64,000 nucleotides of DNA, from contig NZ_BMPH01000004.1 of the NCBI RefSeq assembly GCF_014647495.1, forward strand, positions 124,001-188,000, read 5' to 3'. Shown here one piece after another: positions 43,728 to 53,300 of the stretch. Origin of the DNA: Glutamicibacter protophormiae (GTDB lineage Bacteria > Actinomycetota > Actinomycetes > Actinomycetales > Micrococcaceae). The notes below the pieces were generated by a model. That model worked only from the letters and a program-made list of their open reading frames with translations. It did not search any database and was not told the origin of the DNA. How positions within the stretch are numbered: position 1 is the first letter of the stretch; the number at the start of each line of letters is the position of its first letter. Position numbers and translations under genes: made by a program.

Positions 43728-45359
43728 TTGACGAAAATCGATAACGAGACCCCCCGCTCGCACAATCGACCCAGCAAGAAACGCTTGGCGAAGGCAGTTG
43801 CCGCAACTGCCGCGCTTGCCACGGCTATTGCCGTGGTGTCCCCCGTAATCGGCTCTACGTCTGCTGCAGACGCCGCTTCGAAATACACCGTTGGCAAGGC
43901 CATCGTCTCAGACTCCATGTCGCGCACGCAGACCTCCGGATGGGGCAAGTACTCATCTTCTGTCGCATACAACAGCAAGGGCACCGAGTTCTCGGTCAAT
44001 GGGTCCCGCGCACTCATTGCCTTGCCGGCATCGGGCAAGACCAAGGGTGTCAACACCAACTACAAGCTGCAAGACGTAGTCGCCAACTACAAGGTGTCCA
44101 CGAACAAGCTGGCTACTAGCGGTGCCGGAATCTATTCGTCGCTCCACGCACGCAAGTCCGCCGCCGGAGACTACCGCGCAACGTTGCGCGTTTCCCCGCA
44201 GGGCGTCACTTACCTGGAACTCAACCGCTGGACCAGCAAGGGCATGAAGTCCCTCACCAAGCCCGTGAAGCTCGGCTTCAAGGTTGCAGCAAATAAGCAG
44301 ACCAACCTCAAGCTCGAAGTCACTGGCAAGCCTGCCGTCAGCGTACGCGCCAAGGCATGGCCGGTAGGAAGTGCCGAACCGTCGGGCTGGAATACCTCGG
44401 CGACCGACTCCTCCGCTGACGCGCTGACCGGCGTTGGAACTGTAGAGGTGAGCGCGTACCGCGGCAGCAGCAGCCCCGTTTCGACTCTGTCCTACGATGA
44501 CTTGGTCATCGCACCAATGAAGTTGGCGAGCACCTCGACGCCTGATCCGATCAAGCCGACGACCCCTCCGACAACACCGACCACTCCCCCTTCATCGGGG
44601 AACGGCTACGTGGCTGGGTGGGGAACCCCAGTATGGCAGGATGAATTCAATAGCTCGCTGTCCAAGTGGACCGTCCGTGATGATGCAACGCACGGCGTTC
44701 TGTCCTATGACCGAGCCATCATCAAGAAGGAAAACGCTACCACCAAGGACGGCGTGCTGACCATCAAGGGAAAGCGGATGGACAAGCCGGTCATCAAGAG
44801 CGGCACGCGTGAATTTTCCACCGGATATGTCGATAGCATCGGCAAGTTCTCGCAGAAGTACGGTCGTTGGGAAATGCGTGCGCAGTTGCCGCTGACCAAG
44901 GGCAATGCGAAGGGCGTATGGCCGGCCTTCTGGCTTCGTCCTGACGGCGCCAAGACCGGTGGCGAAATCGACATCATGGAGGCTTACGGCACTCCGCACA
45001 GCGCCAACACCTCCTTCAACCCGTTCAACCGCAGCGAAGGAACGCTCCACTACGACCAGAGCGGCAAGAGCAAGACCAACTCGTGGATCCCCGTCACCGA
45101 CCTGTCCGGCGGCTACCACACCTGGGCCTTTGAATGGACCCCAGAGGGAATGACCTGGCTGTTCGATGGCAAGCCATACAAGACGGTCAAACGTGCAGGC
45201 AACGCCGCTTACGAAAAGGCCTTCGAGACTGCAGCCAAGTTCCATGTTCGCCTCAACATGCAGTACGGTTCCCCGTACTGGGGAATGCCGGACTCCACCA
45301 CCAAGGACACCGCCGATTTCAAGATCGACTACGTCCGTGCGTGGGCCTACAAGGGCTAG
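43728..45359 (+). CDS. Secreted glycoside hydrolase family 16 glycanase
   Basis: 543 residues from TTG 43728, with AGAGG 7 bases upstream; in-frame ATG 43710 is an alternative. A Sec signal peptide (KKRLAKAVAATAALATAIAVV...) is followed by a beta-rich domain of about 200 residues that may bind carbohydrate (KYTVGKAIVSDSM to LSYDDLVIAPM). Next come a Pro/Thr linker (STSTPDPIKPTTPPTTP) and a C-terminal GH16 domain. The catalytic motif EIDIME is at 413-418 (nucleophile and acid/base Glu); WPAFWLRPDG and FHVRLNMQYGSPYWG flank it. The family cleaves beta-1,3/1,4-glucans, galactans and succinoglycan-type polymers. Its place next to a polysaccharide operon suggests processing or release of the exported polymer. 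Confidence 0.93.
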   Translation: MTKIDNETPRSHNRPSKKRLAKAVAATAALATAIAVVSPVIGSTSAADAASKYTVGKAIVSDSMSRTQTSGWGKYSSSVAYNSKGTEFSVNGSRALIALPASGKTKGVNTNYKLQDVVANYKVSTNKLATSGAGIYSSLHARKSAAGDYRATLRVSPQGVTYLELNRWTSKGMKSLTKPVKLGFKVAANKQTNLKLEVTGKPAVSVRAKAWPVGSAEPSGWNTSATDSSADALTGVGTVEVSAYRGSSSPVSTLSYDDLVIAPMKLASTSTPDPIKPTTPPTTPTTPPSSGNGYVAGWGTPVWQDEFNSSLSKWTVRDDATHGVLSYDRAIIKKENATTKDGVLTIKGKRMDKPVIKSGTREFSTGYVDSIGKFSQKYGRWEMRAQLPLTKGNAKGVWPAFWLRPDGAKTGGEIDIMEAYGTPHSANTSFNPFNRSEGTLHYDQSGKSKTNSWIPVTDLSGGYHTWAFEWTPEGMTWLFDGKPYKTVKRAGNAAYEKAFETAAKFHVRLNMQYGSPYWGMPDSTTKDTADFKIDYVRAWAYKG

Positions 45360-45489
45360 TCAGAAGCGCCTCAGGGCATTAGCAGTACGCTCGGATGCTT
45401 TCCTACGCCATTCCAACCTTTCGCCAGTATCAAGCTGCGTGAAAAATGGATGGTTCATCCGATCGAAAGTTATTGGCCCGCGATTTACC

Positions 45490-45529
45490 GAGGATTGCCC
45501 GGTTGGAAGTATCCAGCCGGGCAATCCTC
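45490..45529. terminator. Hairpin between the GH16 gene and the Wzx-like gene
   Basis: Perfect 13-base arms GAGGATTGCCCGG (45490-45502) and complement (45517-45529), with TGG/CCA adding inner pairs. It sits in the gap between two convergent genes and can serve both. Confidence 0.75.
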
Positions 45530-45695
45530 ATTTGCGTCCTCCGGCGAGCCGTGCGCAATTCTGTGCAATGGCATCTGCGTCATGGACCTGCTAGCAAGCC
45601 TGAATTCTCGGTGCGGCCGTTGAGTTCAAAGGCGCACAGGCCTTGGCCGCCGGGAGCCTGGTTTCCGGCCATTTCCACGAGGTTCACAGCTTTGC

Positions 45696-47270
45696 TCACC
45701 GACCGTGCTCGTCCAGCGGGTACTTGCGCCTGCCCAGCGTCTTGGCAATCTGCTGGACGAGGGGCTCCAGCCCAAACCTCCTGCTGAGCCTGACGGATAC
45801 CCAGCAATAGATTGGCAAGGCTACTGCAAGGTGGAGCGCCGCGACGAGCAGACTCGGTTCGAGGAGAAAACGCCAGAGCATTCCGCCTCCTCCGAAGATC
45901 AGCAGACTGATGGCAGCCAGTGGCAGGAGCTCGCGAAGCGGGACACTGCAGCGCATGCTGCGCGCAACCTGGAGCGTCGCCAGGGCACTGTCAACGAGCA
46001 CCGCGAGCGACCACGCGGTGATGGCCCCCAGAAGGCCCCACAACGGTACCAGCCACAGGTTGAACAGCACGGCGACCGCCAAGGCACAGAACTTGTTGCC
46101 CAATTGCCATCGGCTTTTGCCCCCCATGAGCAGCATGCTTTGAACGCCCCCAGCCGAGACGACCAGCATCATCACCAAGCTGATGATGGCCAAGGGCACT
46201 GCGCCGGCGGTGAATCCGGCTCCAAACAATGACAGGACGCCTTCTGAGAAGATCGCCAGCGTGAGGTAGAAAGGCCAGGCGCACCAGACCAATAGTTTCG
46301 CGGTGTCGCCGAAGAGGCGCTTGGCCTCCGTTTGGTTCCCTACGGCTAAGCACGCACTGAGCATCGGACCTGTCACCAGTCGCGCCGTGTGCTCCAGCAT
46401 CACACCGAGCCGGACGCACCGGTTCACCGCACCGTAGATGCCCGCCGCCGCGGGGCCGAGAAAAATCGCGACAGCGATGACATCAATCCACTCAAGCAGC
46501 GTCTCAACCAGAGCGCTTGCTCCCCGTGCGGAGGAGAAACTCCAGAATTTTCCCGCCGAGAGCTCCGCATGCGGCAATGGCGTGCCGACAGTTGCCGTCC
46601 TGCCGCTGCCGGGGGTGAAGCCGGCGATAGCCCGCCATGTTGCCGCAACGGCCAACGCGGCTGCCAACAGCACGGGAACCACCCACGAAGTAGCAAGCTG
46701 CAGCAGGCTTCCGCCCAGGAGAATCGCCAGGGCCACGGTGCACAACCGCGTTGCCGGAAGCAGAATATTCTGAATGGCGCTGAAGCCGGCTACACGCCCC
46801 ATTCCCCGCATGGCGCCGAACCCGAGATTCATGACCGTAGCGGGAAGAAGCATGACCGCCATGATACGGATGACCTCGGTGAGCCCGTGGACACCCCACA
46901 AGTTCTCCAGCGCGTCTGCCACCACCCAGAGCGTCAGACCTGCCAAGGCGGCGAAAATCAGAACCGGCACCCCGGCGATGGCCACCGTGCGCCGCAAGTC
47001 CCGGGGGGTGCCCAGGACCTTAATCGCGGCCAGGGAACGCACCAGCCCGGTATCTGCCCCGAAGGTGACAAACACGGTGGCGATGGAGAAAAATGCCATG
47101 ATCTGGAAGAACAGGCCTGCTCCCTTTTCCCCGACCTGATTGCCCACATAGAGCGTGGTTCCGAAGGCGAGGACAGCACCGCACAGGACGCTGGAAAAGG
47201 TCAGTATCGTCGTGCGGGCTGTCCCCGGCGCCTTGGATGCGGCGTTGCCGGCCAGCACCCGCTCACCCAT
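45696..47270 (-). CDS. Wzx-type polysaccharide flippase (MATE/MOP family)
   Basis: 524-residue polytopic membrane protein with about 14 hydrophobic segments (TILTFSSVLCGAVLAFGTTLY at the start, many Ala/Leu/Val helices after). The N-terminal pattern (GAGLFFQIMAFFSIATVFVTFGADTGLVR) is typical of Wzx/PST exporters. Expected role: flip lipid-linked oligosaccharide units across the membrane. It overlaps the Wzy-like gene by 8 bases and is last in the minus-strand operon. Confidence 0.88.
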   Translation of the reverse strand: MGERVLAGNAASKAPGTARTTILTFSSVLCGAVLAFGTTLYVGNQVGEKGAGLFFQIMAFFSIATVFVTFGADTGLVRSLAAIKVLGTPRDLRRTVAIAGVPVLIFAALAGLTLWVVADALENLWGVHGLTEVIRIMAVMLLPATVMNLGFGAMRGMGRVAGFSAIQNILLPATRLCTVALAILLGGSLLQLATSWVVPVLLAAALAVAATWRAIAGFTPGSGRTATVGTPLPHAELSAGKFWSFSSARGASALVETLLEWIDVIAVAIFLGPAAAGIYGAVNRCVRLGVMLEHTARLVTGPMLSACLAVGNQTEAKRLFGDTAKLLVWCAWPFYLTLAIFSEGVLSLFGAGFTAGAVPLAIISLVMMLVVSAGGVQSMLLMGGKSRWQLGNKFCALAVAVLFNLWLVPLWGLLGAITAWSLAVLVDSALATLQVARSMRCSVPLRELLPLAAISLLIFGGGGMLWRFLLEPSLLVAALHLAVALPIYCWVSVRLSRRFGLEPLVQQIAKTLGRRKYPLDEHGR

Positions 47271-48582
47271 GGTTACCCACGTACCTTTGCCGCAGCAGCA
47301 CCGTCAGGAGAATCGCCAGCACGCACAATTGCAAGACCGATAACCCGTAGAACGGGATCAAGGACAGGCCGCCCAGAATCGCAGCGTGCAGCCACACATC
47401 GGCCACCGATGACTGCCGCCAGGTCCGGAGCAATCCCCCGGCGAAAAAGTAGAGGAACAGCGCCAGTCCCACGAAGCCATAGCAGAACATCAGCGTCCAC
47501 AGGAAGCCCTGGGAGCCCAGCGACACCCCGATGGTGGGATCGATGCGCGGACTACCATGCCCTAGAACCGGGGCTTCAAGGCTCTGTTCCCAGGTTTTCA
47601 CGTACAGCGCCATACGACCGCCGGTTGAATCGCTGTACTCCTGACGCCCGAGAATCTCACTAACGGCTCCGCTCGCAACCAGCCCCACCCCAAGTAGTGC
47701 CGCGCCACCGAAAAATGCCGCGGCCATCTTCCAGTGCCCAAGGCCCAGAAGCCGGCACAGGGCGTACACCACCGCGATCGCCAGGCCGACAAGCATTCCG
47801 CGATTGCTCGTCGCAACGGCGGGAATGAACGACAGCGCCAGCAGCACTCCGAGCAGTACGAAAGACCTCCAGCGGCGTAGGGTGGCCATCCGCGAAAGGA
47901 CCACTGGCACGAGCATGGCGAAGGCTGCGCCCCAGCTGTTGGCATAGGGAAACGGCGCGGCCGGACGGTAGAAGGGCTCCGGGGCACCCCACGGCCGCTG
48001 GACCTCCGCCAGCGGCGGGGCCACGAGATTGCGGACCAGTTCATTGGTGGTCACCGCTTCGGGAAGCACGGCTCCCAAAACGGTTTTCACCCTGACTTCG
48101 GGGATCAGCAAGGCCACGAAGCCCAGGGCGACAATCGCGATCCACACGATCACCAGATAGTTGACGATTCGCTCCTTGGGCAGCGAAAACCCCGCGTTCG
48201 CCACATAGAGCATGCTCACGCCAGCCAGGATCAGGTCCATGGCGCGCATTCCGAAACCGATAAGATCCCCGGTGCCGTGCACATTCACCACTGCTGCGGC
48301 GACCCAGATGAGGAACAGGAACCAGGGAGCCATACCCGGCAGGAAGTTGACTCTTTTCGAATTCAAGAGATAAAAAACCATCACCGTGGCCAGCACCGGC
48401 GGCAGCAGTGGGATCGCGCCCAGGAACCACCACACCGGAAAACCGACCAGCAGCGCGGCGATCGGCCAGCGCGGCAGTTCCCGGGTGCCTACGCCCCCGA
48501 TGGCCGCGGTCGGGCCGGTGGTGTACAGCCGATACGGTGTCAAATGCCTCGTCCCGCCTTCTGCATTTGCCGCACAAGCCAT
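47263..48582 (-). CDS. O-antigen ligase/polymerase-like membrane protein (Wzy type)
   Basis: Up to 439 residues with about 11 transmembrane segments and a large extracellular loop (PLAEVQRPWGAPEPFYRPAAPFPYANSWGAAFAMLV), plus the conserved ATSNRGMLVGLAIAVVYALCR motif of the WaaL/Wzy family. Likely joins flipped repeat units. The start is unclear: ATG 48582 overlaps the GT2 gene by 43 bases, while a TTG at 48543 overlaps its stop codon (TTGA) and would fit coupling. No Wzy can be distinguished from a ligase on sequence alone; a Wzx neighbour favours Wzy. Confidence 0.82.
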   Translation of the reverse strand: MACAANAEGGTRHLTPYRLYTTGPTAAIGGVGTRELPRWPIAALLVGFPVWWFLGAIPLLPPVLATVMVFYLLNSKRVNFLPGMAPWFLFLIWVAAAVVNVHGTGDLIGFGMRAMDLILAGVSMLYVANAGFSLPKERIVNYLVIVWIAIVALGFVALLIPEVRVKTVLGAVLPEAVTTNELVRNLVAPPLAEVQRPWGAPEPFYRPAAPFPYANSWGAAFAMLVPVVLSRMATLRRWRSFVLLGVLLALSFIPAVATSNRGMLVGLAIAVVYALCRLLGLGHWKMAAAFFGGAALLGVGLVASGAVSEILGRQEYSDSTGGRMALYVKTWEQSLEAPVLGHGSPRIDPTIGVSLGSQGFLWTLMFCYGFVGLALFLYFFAGGLLRTWRQSSVADVWLHAAILGGLSLIPFYGLSVLQLCVLAILLTVLLRQRYVGNHG

Positions 48583-49499
48583 CCAGCATCAACCAGGCCG
48601 GTTGAGACCACCAAGGCGGCGTAGGCCCGCAGCTGTTTCCAATCGCTGCGCAGGGAACGCCGGGCCCAGCTGCGAGCCAGCTTCCGCTGGCCCAGCGCAG
48701 CCTGGGCGAACGCCACCTGCCCGGCGATCCGTGCGGTGCCTTGGGCGCTGCCCTCGAACTCCGGGAACTTGGCGAGAATATAGCTCAATCCCGCAGCGAT
48801 GTTCTCCCAGCGGCCCGCGAAAAAGGACGGCCTGTCCCAGAGGACTGACACCAGGGGCTCCTGGGTAGAGTGGACATCCCCGAAGCGGGTTGCGCGGATC
48901 AACAGGTCGTAGTCCTCGCCGTAGCCCGCGGGAAGCTGCTCATCGACCAGGCCGATGCGGCCAATGAGGTCCGCGCGCCGGTAGAGCATCGTGGAAGGAT
49001 GTACGGCCGTCACCCGGGAGCGCAGGAAATTGTCGAAGGACACCTGCGCCGGCGGGGTGCGGACAATATTGGAGCCGTCGGTGCGGATATCAATTGCGCT
49101 GGCAATGGCCACTGCCTGGGGAGCTTGTTCCCACGTCGACATCTGCCGTACCAGCTTCTCCCGATGCCAGTCATCGTCATCGTCGCAGAACCCGATCACG
49201 TCCCCTCCGGCAGCGAGGATGCCCGTGTTCCGTCCCCCGGCAAGACCCGGCGTCCGCGCATTCGGGATCGTCGACAGCCTCCGGCCTGGCGGAACCTCAA
49301 TGTCCGTGAGCGGGTCTACGGCGATCTTGTCGAAAACGACAACAACTTCGATGGCTCCTTCATAGGACTGGTCGAGTATTGACCTGACTGCCTTGCGCAG
49401 CAGTTCGGGGCGCCCGCAGGTGGTAATGACCGCGCTGACGCTGGCAAGAGTTTCCTGTTGTCCCCGTGCTGTGCTGGTGTCTTCGTGGAGTTGGTTCAT
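48540..49499 (-). CDS. Glycosyltransferase family 2
   Basis: 319 residues from ATG 49499, which shares ATGA with the stop of the CDP-alcohol transferase gene. GT-A fold: ASVSAVITTCGRPELLRKAVRSIL at the N-terminus, ARTPGLAGGRNTGI, and the metal-binding acidic run DVIGFCDDDDDWH. GEDYDLLIR is the acceptor-site ED motif. The C-terminal 100 residues are helical. Inverting cytoplasmic enzyme; sugar donor unknown. A longer frame to 50159 only overlaps the neighbour in another phase. Confidence 0.92.
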   Translation of the reverse strand: MNQLHEDTSTARGQQETLASVSAVITTCGRPELLRKAVRSILDQSYEGAIEVVVVFDKIAVDPLTDIEVPPGRRLSTIPNARTPGLAGGRNTGILAAGGDVIGFCDDDDDWHREKLVRQMSTWEQAPQAVAIASAIDIRTDGSNIVRTPPAQVSFDNFLRSRVTAVHPSTMLYRRADLIGRIGLVDEQLPAGYGEDYDLLIRATRFGDVHSTQEPLVSVLWDRPSFFAGRWENIAAGLSYILAKFPEFEGSAQGTARIAGQVAFAQAALGQRKLARSWARRSLRSDWKQLRAYAALVVSTGLVDAGWLVRQMQKAGRGI

Positions 49500-50224
49500 T
49501 TTCCCAGGCCCTTCAACTGTGCGTACTTCCGGCGTGCGGAGATTCCGGCAAAAACTGCTGCGAAGCCAAACAGGATCACGTAGCTGGCAAGGAACAGCGT
49601 CTGGCTCCCCCACAGTACGAATACCCAGCACATGACCCCTGTGTCGACCGGAAGAATCAGAATCGACCAGAGGATGCCCTTCTGCCCTGGGTCGCCTGCA
49701 TCGCCTGCGCCTGCGGAGGATTCCGTGCGGGCCGTGTGGTAGCGGCTCAGCTGCTCGGCCAGGATTTGGCTGGTGAAATGCCCCACGGACAGCAGGGCGA
49801 AGGCCAGGGGCAAGTACTTCAGGGGCGATTCGATCCCAAATGACAGCTGGAATCCGAAGAATACGGCGACATGCAGCGCCGGGGTGCGGACGGCGTCGAC
49901 GACATGATCCAGCCATTCGCCGGCGGGGCTGCCCGTTCCGGTGATCCTGGCCACCTGTCCGTCGGCGGAATCCATGACGTACCCGAGCGCCAAAAGCGCT
50001 GCCGCGGCAAGCCCGCTTCCCCAGCTGGCTGGAACCACCACGAGCAGCAGCAACCCGATGGTGCTGGCGCAGGCGCTGACCAGCGTGACCGCGTTCGGGC
50101 CCAGCCCCATCGAAACGGCTGCGGCCGCAGAAACGCGCGCGGCCCGACGGTTGACCCACCGCGAATACGCGGGAACACCGTCACCCGGTTTTTGCGCATG
50201 ATCCAGCTCGTTCAAGACCTGCAT
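49496..50224 (-). CDS. CDP-alcohol phosphatidyltransferase-family membrane enzyme
   Basis: 242 residues from ATG 50224. The complete family signature D-x2-DG-x2-AR-x8-G-x3-D-x3-D is present: Asp85, Asp88, Gly89, Ala92, Arg93, Gly102, Asp106 and Asp110, on the first of several membrane helices. The usual reaction is transfer of a phospho-group from a CDP-alcohol to an alcohol such as glycerol phosphate or inositol phosphate. Inside a polysaccharide operon it may instead modify the polymer or make its lipid anchor (inference). It overlaps the GT2 gene by four bases. The open frame to 50443 has no family resemblance. Confidence 0.88.
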   Translation of the reverse strand: MQVLNELDHAQKPGDGVPAYSRWVNRRAARVSAAAAVSMGLGPNAVTLVSACASTIGLLLLVVVPASWGSGLAAAALLALGYVMDSADGQVARITGTGSPAGEWLDHVVDAVRTPALHVAVFFGFQLSFGIESPLKYLPLAFALLSVGHFTSQILAEQLSRYHTARTESSAGAGDAGDPGQKGILWSILILPVDTGVMCWVFVLWGSQTLFLASYVILFGFAAVFAGISARRKYAQLKGLGK

Positions 50225-50328
50225 GAATGTTGGACGGACTCCCGCAGGTGTCCGCGCCTCTGTTGTTCTCACTGCTCCCCCAAAAAGTTTGTGCTCGCTC
50301 GGCGCTGCCCCATGCAGGCGCCGTTCCC

Positions 50329-53300
50329 CTATTGATCCAGCAGCCCCAGCTTCTCCAGATCCTTCTTCATCACGTTCTGCGCTTGCGCTCCGCTCACCAG
50401 CTCGGCTTCGAGTTCGAAGCTCGAATCCGGCGTCGCCCGCCAATTCGAATGGACTTCCGCGGCGATGACGTTCGCTCCCGCTCTGAGGGCGCTGGCGGGA
50501 AGCGTCACCTCAAGCGGCGCGTTGTGCGCTGCGCTGGTCCGCGGCGCTGCCGTCGCATAGGTCAGGTAGGTCAGCCCCGAGGTCGGCAAATTCTTCCGCG
50601 CCACCTCGACACCATTGACATAGACCGCTATCCCGTCATCCGATCGGGTTGTGATTTGCAGTTCCTGCACCCCCGCCAGGGACTTCACAGTGAAACCATG
50701 GCGGAAGTAGCTGGTCAATGGCTTGGTTCCGGCCGCGGCCAGTTCGGTTTGGATCTGCGTGCTGCCCCAGCCCAACGGGGCCTTGCCCTGCGCCCATCCA
50801 GCGTCGTCGATTCCAACTGCCGCCCAGTTCGCTGCGGGAGCAGAATTCTCAAACCTGTACTTCCACGTGGCTCCGGATGCGACGGCCATGGCCGGTTCGT
50901 TAACCACCGGAGAAGCTGGCGGGTCGGGCTGCGTGCCCAGGTTTCCCGTCAGTTTCAGGTCGAAGGACGAATTCGGAGTACTCCGGTAATTGGAGTGGAC
51001 TTCGACGCTCACGACGTTGTTCCCATCATGCACGGCCCAGCCTGGAACCGTGACTTTCACGGGATTCGCTTGCGCGGCACTCGTGCTCGGCGCCGTGGTC
51101 GCATAGGAGTTGTACGAGATGTTGCCGGATCCCATATTGGCGCGGGCCACCTCAACTCCGTTGAGGTACACCACCATGCCGTCATCGGCGATCGTCTCGA
51201 ATTCCAAACTGGAGACTTTGCTGGCATCGGCGACGTTGAACGATTTCCGCAGATGGTAGGACAGCGGTTTCGTGCCCGGTGCGGCCAGCGTGGTGCCGAG
51301 GTTCGCCGAGCCCCAGCCCAGCGGGGCCTTGCCCGTGCTCCACGACGCATCGTTAAACCCCGTAGTGGCCCATTGTGCCGGCGGCGCGCTGTTCTCAAAT
51401 CGGAACTTCCAGTTCTCCGCCGAAGCGATGTACTGGATCGAACCGGCAGGGACGGTATCCGTGCTTGCGCGGAACACCTTCGAGGAAGCCGAGCGGTTTC
51501 CCGCGGCGTCCGTTGCGCGGACGAAATAGCGGGCCCCGTCGACATGCTCGACTTGGAGGCTCGTGCTTGTCGTTGTGGCAATCGTCCTGTCGCCGCGCAG
51601 CACCTGATAGCTGGCCGGCGATCCGCTGGACGCCGTCCACGACAGCGTATCGGTGCTCCCGTTGCTCACGGCCTTGGCCCCGCCCGGTGTCCCCGGGGCG
51701 GTCGAATCATTCAGCGCGAACCGGGCGAACCCGCCGGACCATTGGCCTGAACCGTTGGTGCGTACTGAAGAAACGAGATCTCCACCGCTCCAGAGCACTC
51801 CGCGGCTGTCCACGAAGTTGCCCCAGATGCCGTAGCCGCCACGACCCTTGATCACCGGGTTGAACTGCGGCAGGTAGTGTCCGGTGGTTGCGTCCCAAAT
51901 GCCCACGAGATTGATCTTGTCGGCAATGCTCCAGCTGGGTCCGGGCCCCGGCCACACGGTTCCACCCGTGTAGTTCCAGTTTCCGCAGTGGCAACCCGCG
52001 TAGATCAGGCCGTTTTGGCCGGTGACATCCTGGAAGTCACCACCGGCCCGGGTGATGTTGGTGGACAGCCGTTCGAAAGTCGATGGATTGAAGCTGAACA
52101 AGCTGTGCTCGGATCCTCCGAGCCATACACGGCCGCCCTCCTCGGCAATTCCGAACTGGAAGTGCGCCGGAGCACTCGGCGTCCAGTTCCAGGTATCCAC
52201 CCCCGCTCCGGATGCCGTACGGATGGCAGCCGCCGCATCGGTGGGCACGCCGTTGGACGAGGTGAAGTATCCCGAGGCGTAGAGCCGGTTGCCGTCCTTA
52301 GAAGGAGCCACGTCCAGAACCGTCCCGTTGAAGGCCGGGTTCCAGTTGCGGTCGGCCGTACCGTCTGCCACGGAGACTCGCGCGGCAGATCGTGCGTAGA
52401 CCGCACTGGTATTGGTCCCGCCGGTCAAATGGGTGAATGCTCCGCCAATATAGAGCCATTGGCCGTGCACGCCCAGAGACCTGACGGACACGGAGCCACC
52501 GGTGATCCGGTTTTCCATCCCTACCTTCCACGACGTGGAGGAAGCCCCGGTCGTCGCGTTCAAAGCGACGATGCCCACCGTTGGTTGGCCGTTGGCCTGC
52601 GTGAATTCCCCGCCGGCCACCAGCAAACCGTTGGGCAGTGCCGTGAGTTCCTTGACCTGGCCGTTGAGCTTCGGCTTGAATCCCGGCAGGAACTCTCCGG
52701 TCGTCACGTCGAAGGCAGCGATATACGACTGCTCTACGCGCCCGGTGCCGCCTGAGTCCTTTTGCACGTACCTGAAATTGCCCCCGACGAACACGGTGTT
52801 TCCAATTTGGGCAAAGGTCTGGGCCTCGGTCCGCAGCTCGCCGCTACCTGAGGCCAGGCCATTCACGCCCCAAACAGTCGGCATGGCTCCGGTCGATTGC
52901 ATGGATCGCTGCTCGTACTTCGGCGTTCCGCCATCGGGAATCGTACCGAAGTCCAAATCTGCCTGCAGCAGCTTCGGTCGAAGGTACATCTGGGTGAACG
53001 GCCGCGCGTTGCCCACGCCGGCGGAGGCCGACCAGAGATAGCTGTTGCTCGCGCTCGTGCCGGAAATGGACGAGCCGAAAGCCCATCCCTGGGTCCAGCC
53101 CTGCGTCTGCGCTTCGTTCGTGTCCACCCTGGAGGTGCCTTGGCCGGAGCCGAAGGATGCGGTGGTGCCGCCATTGCCCGTTTGGTCGTCGAACTTGTAG
53201 CTGGTAATGGGGGTCTGGGAGGAGAATGCCCACGTCCAGCGTTCTCGCTTGCTGGTTTGGAATCGGGCTTCCTGCCATTGGGATCCGTCAACGTCCAAGG

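Noticed and set aside
46389-47663. 424-codon plus-strand frame opposite the Wzx/Wzy-like genes
   Set aside because: Shadow of two membrane-protein genes; Arg/Pro/Gly/His-rich with no domain.
49499-50159. Extension of the GT2 frame upstream of 49499
   Set aside because: Runs antiphase through the CDP-alcohol transferase, whose active-site signature proves the other frame.
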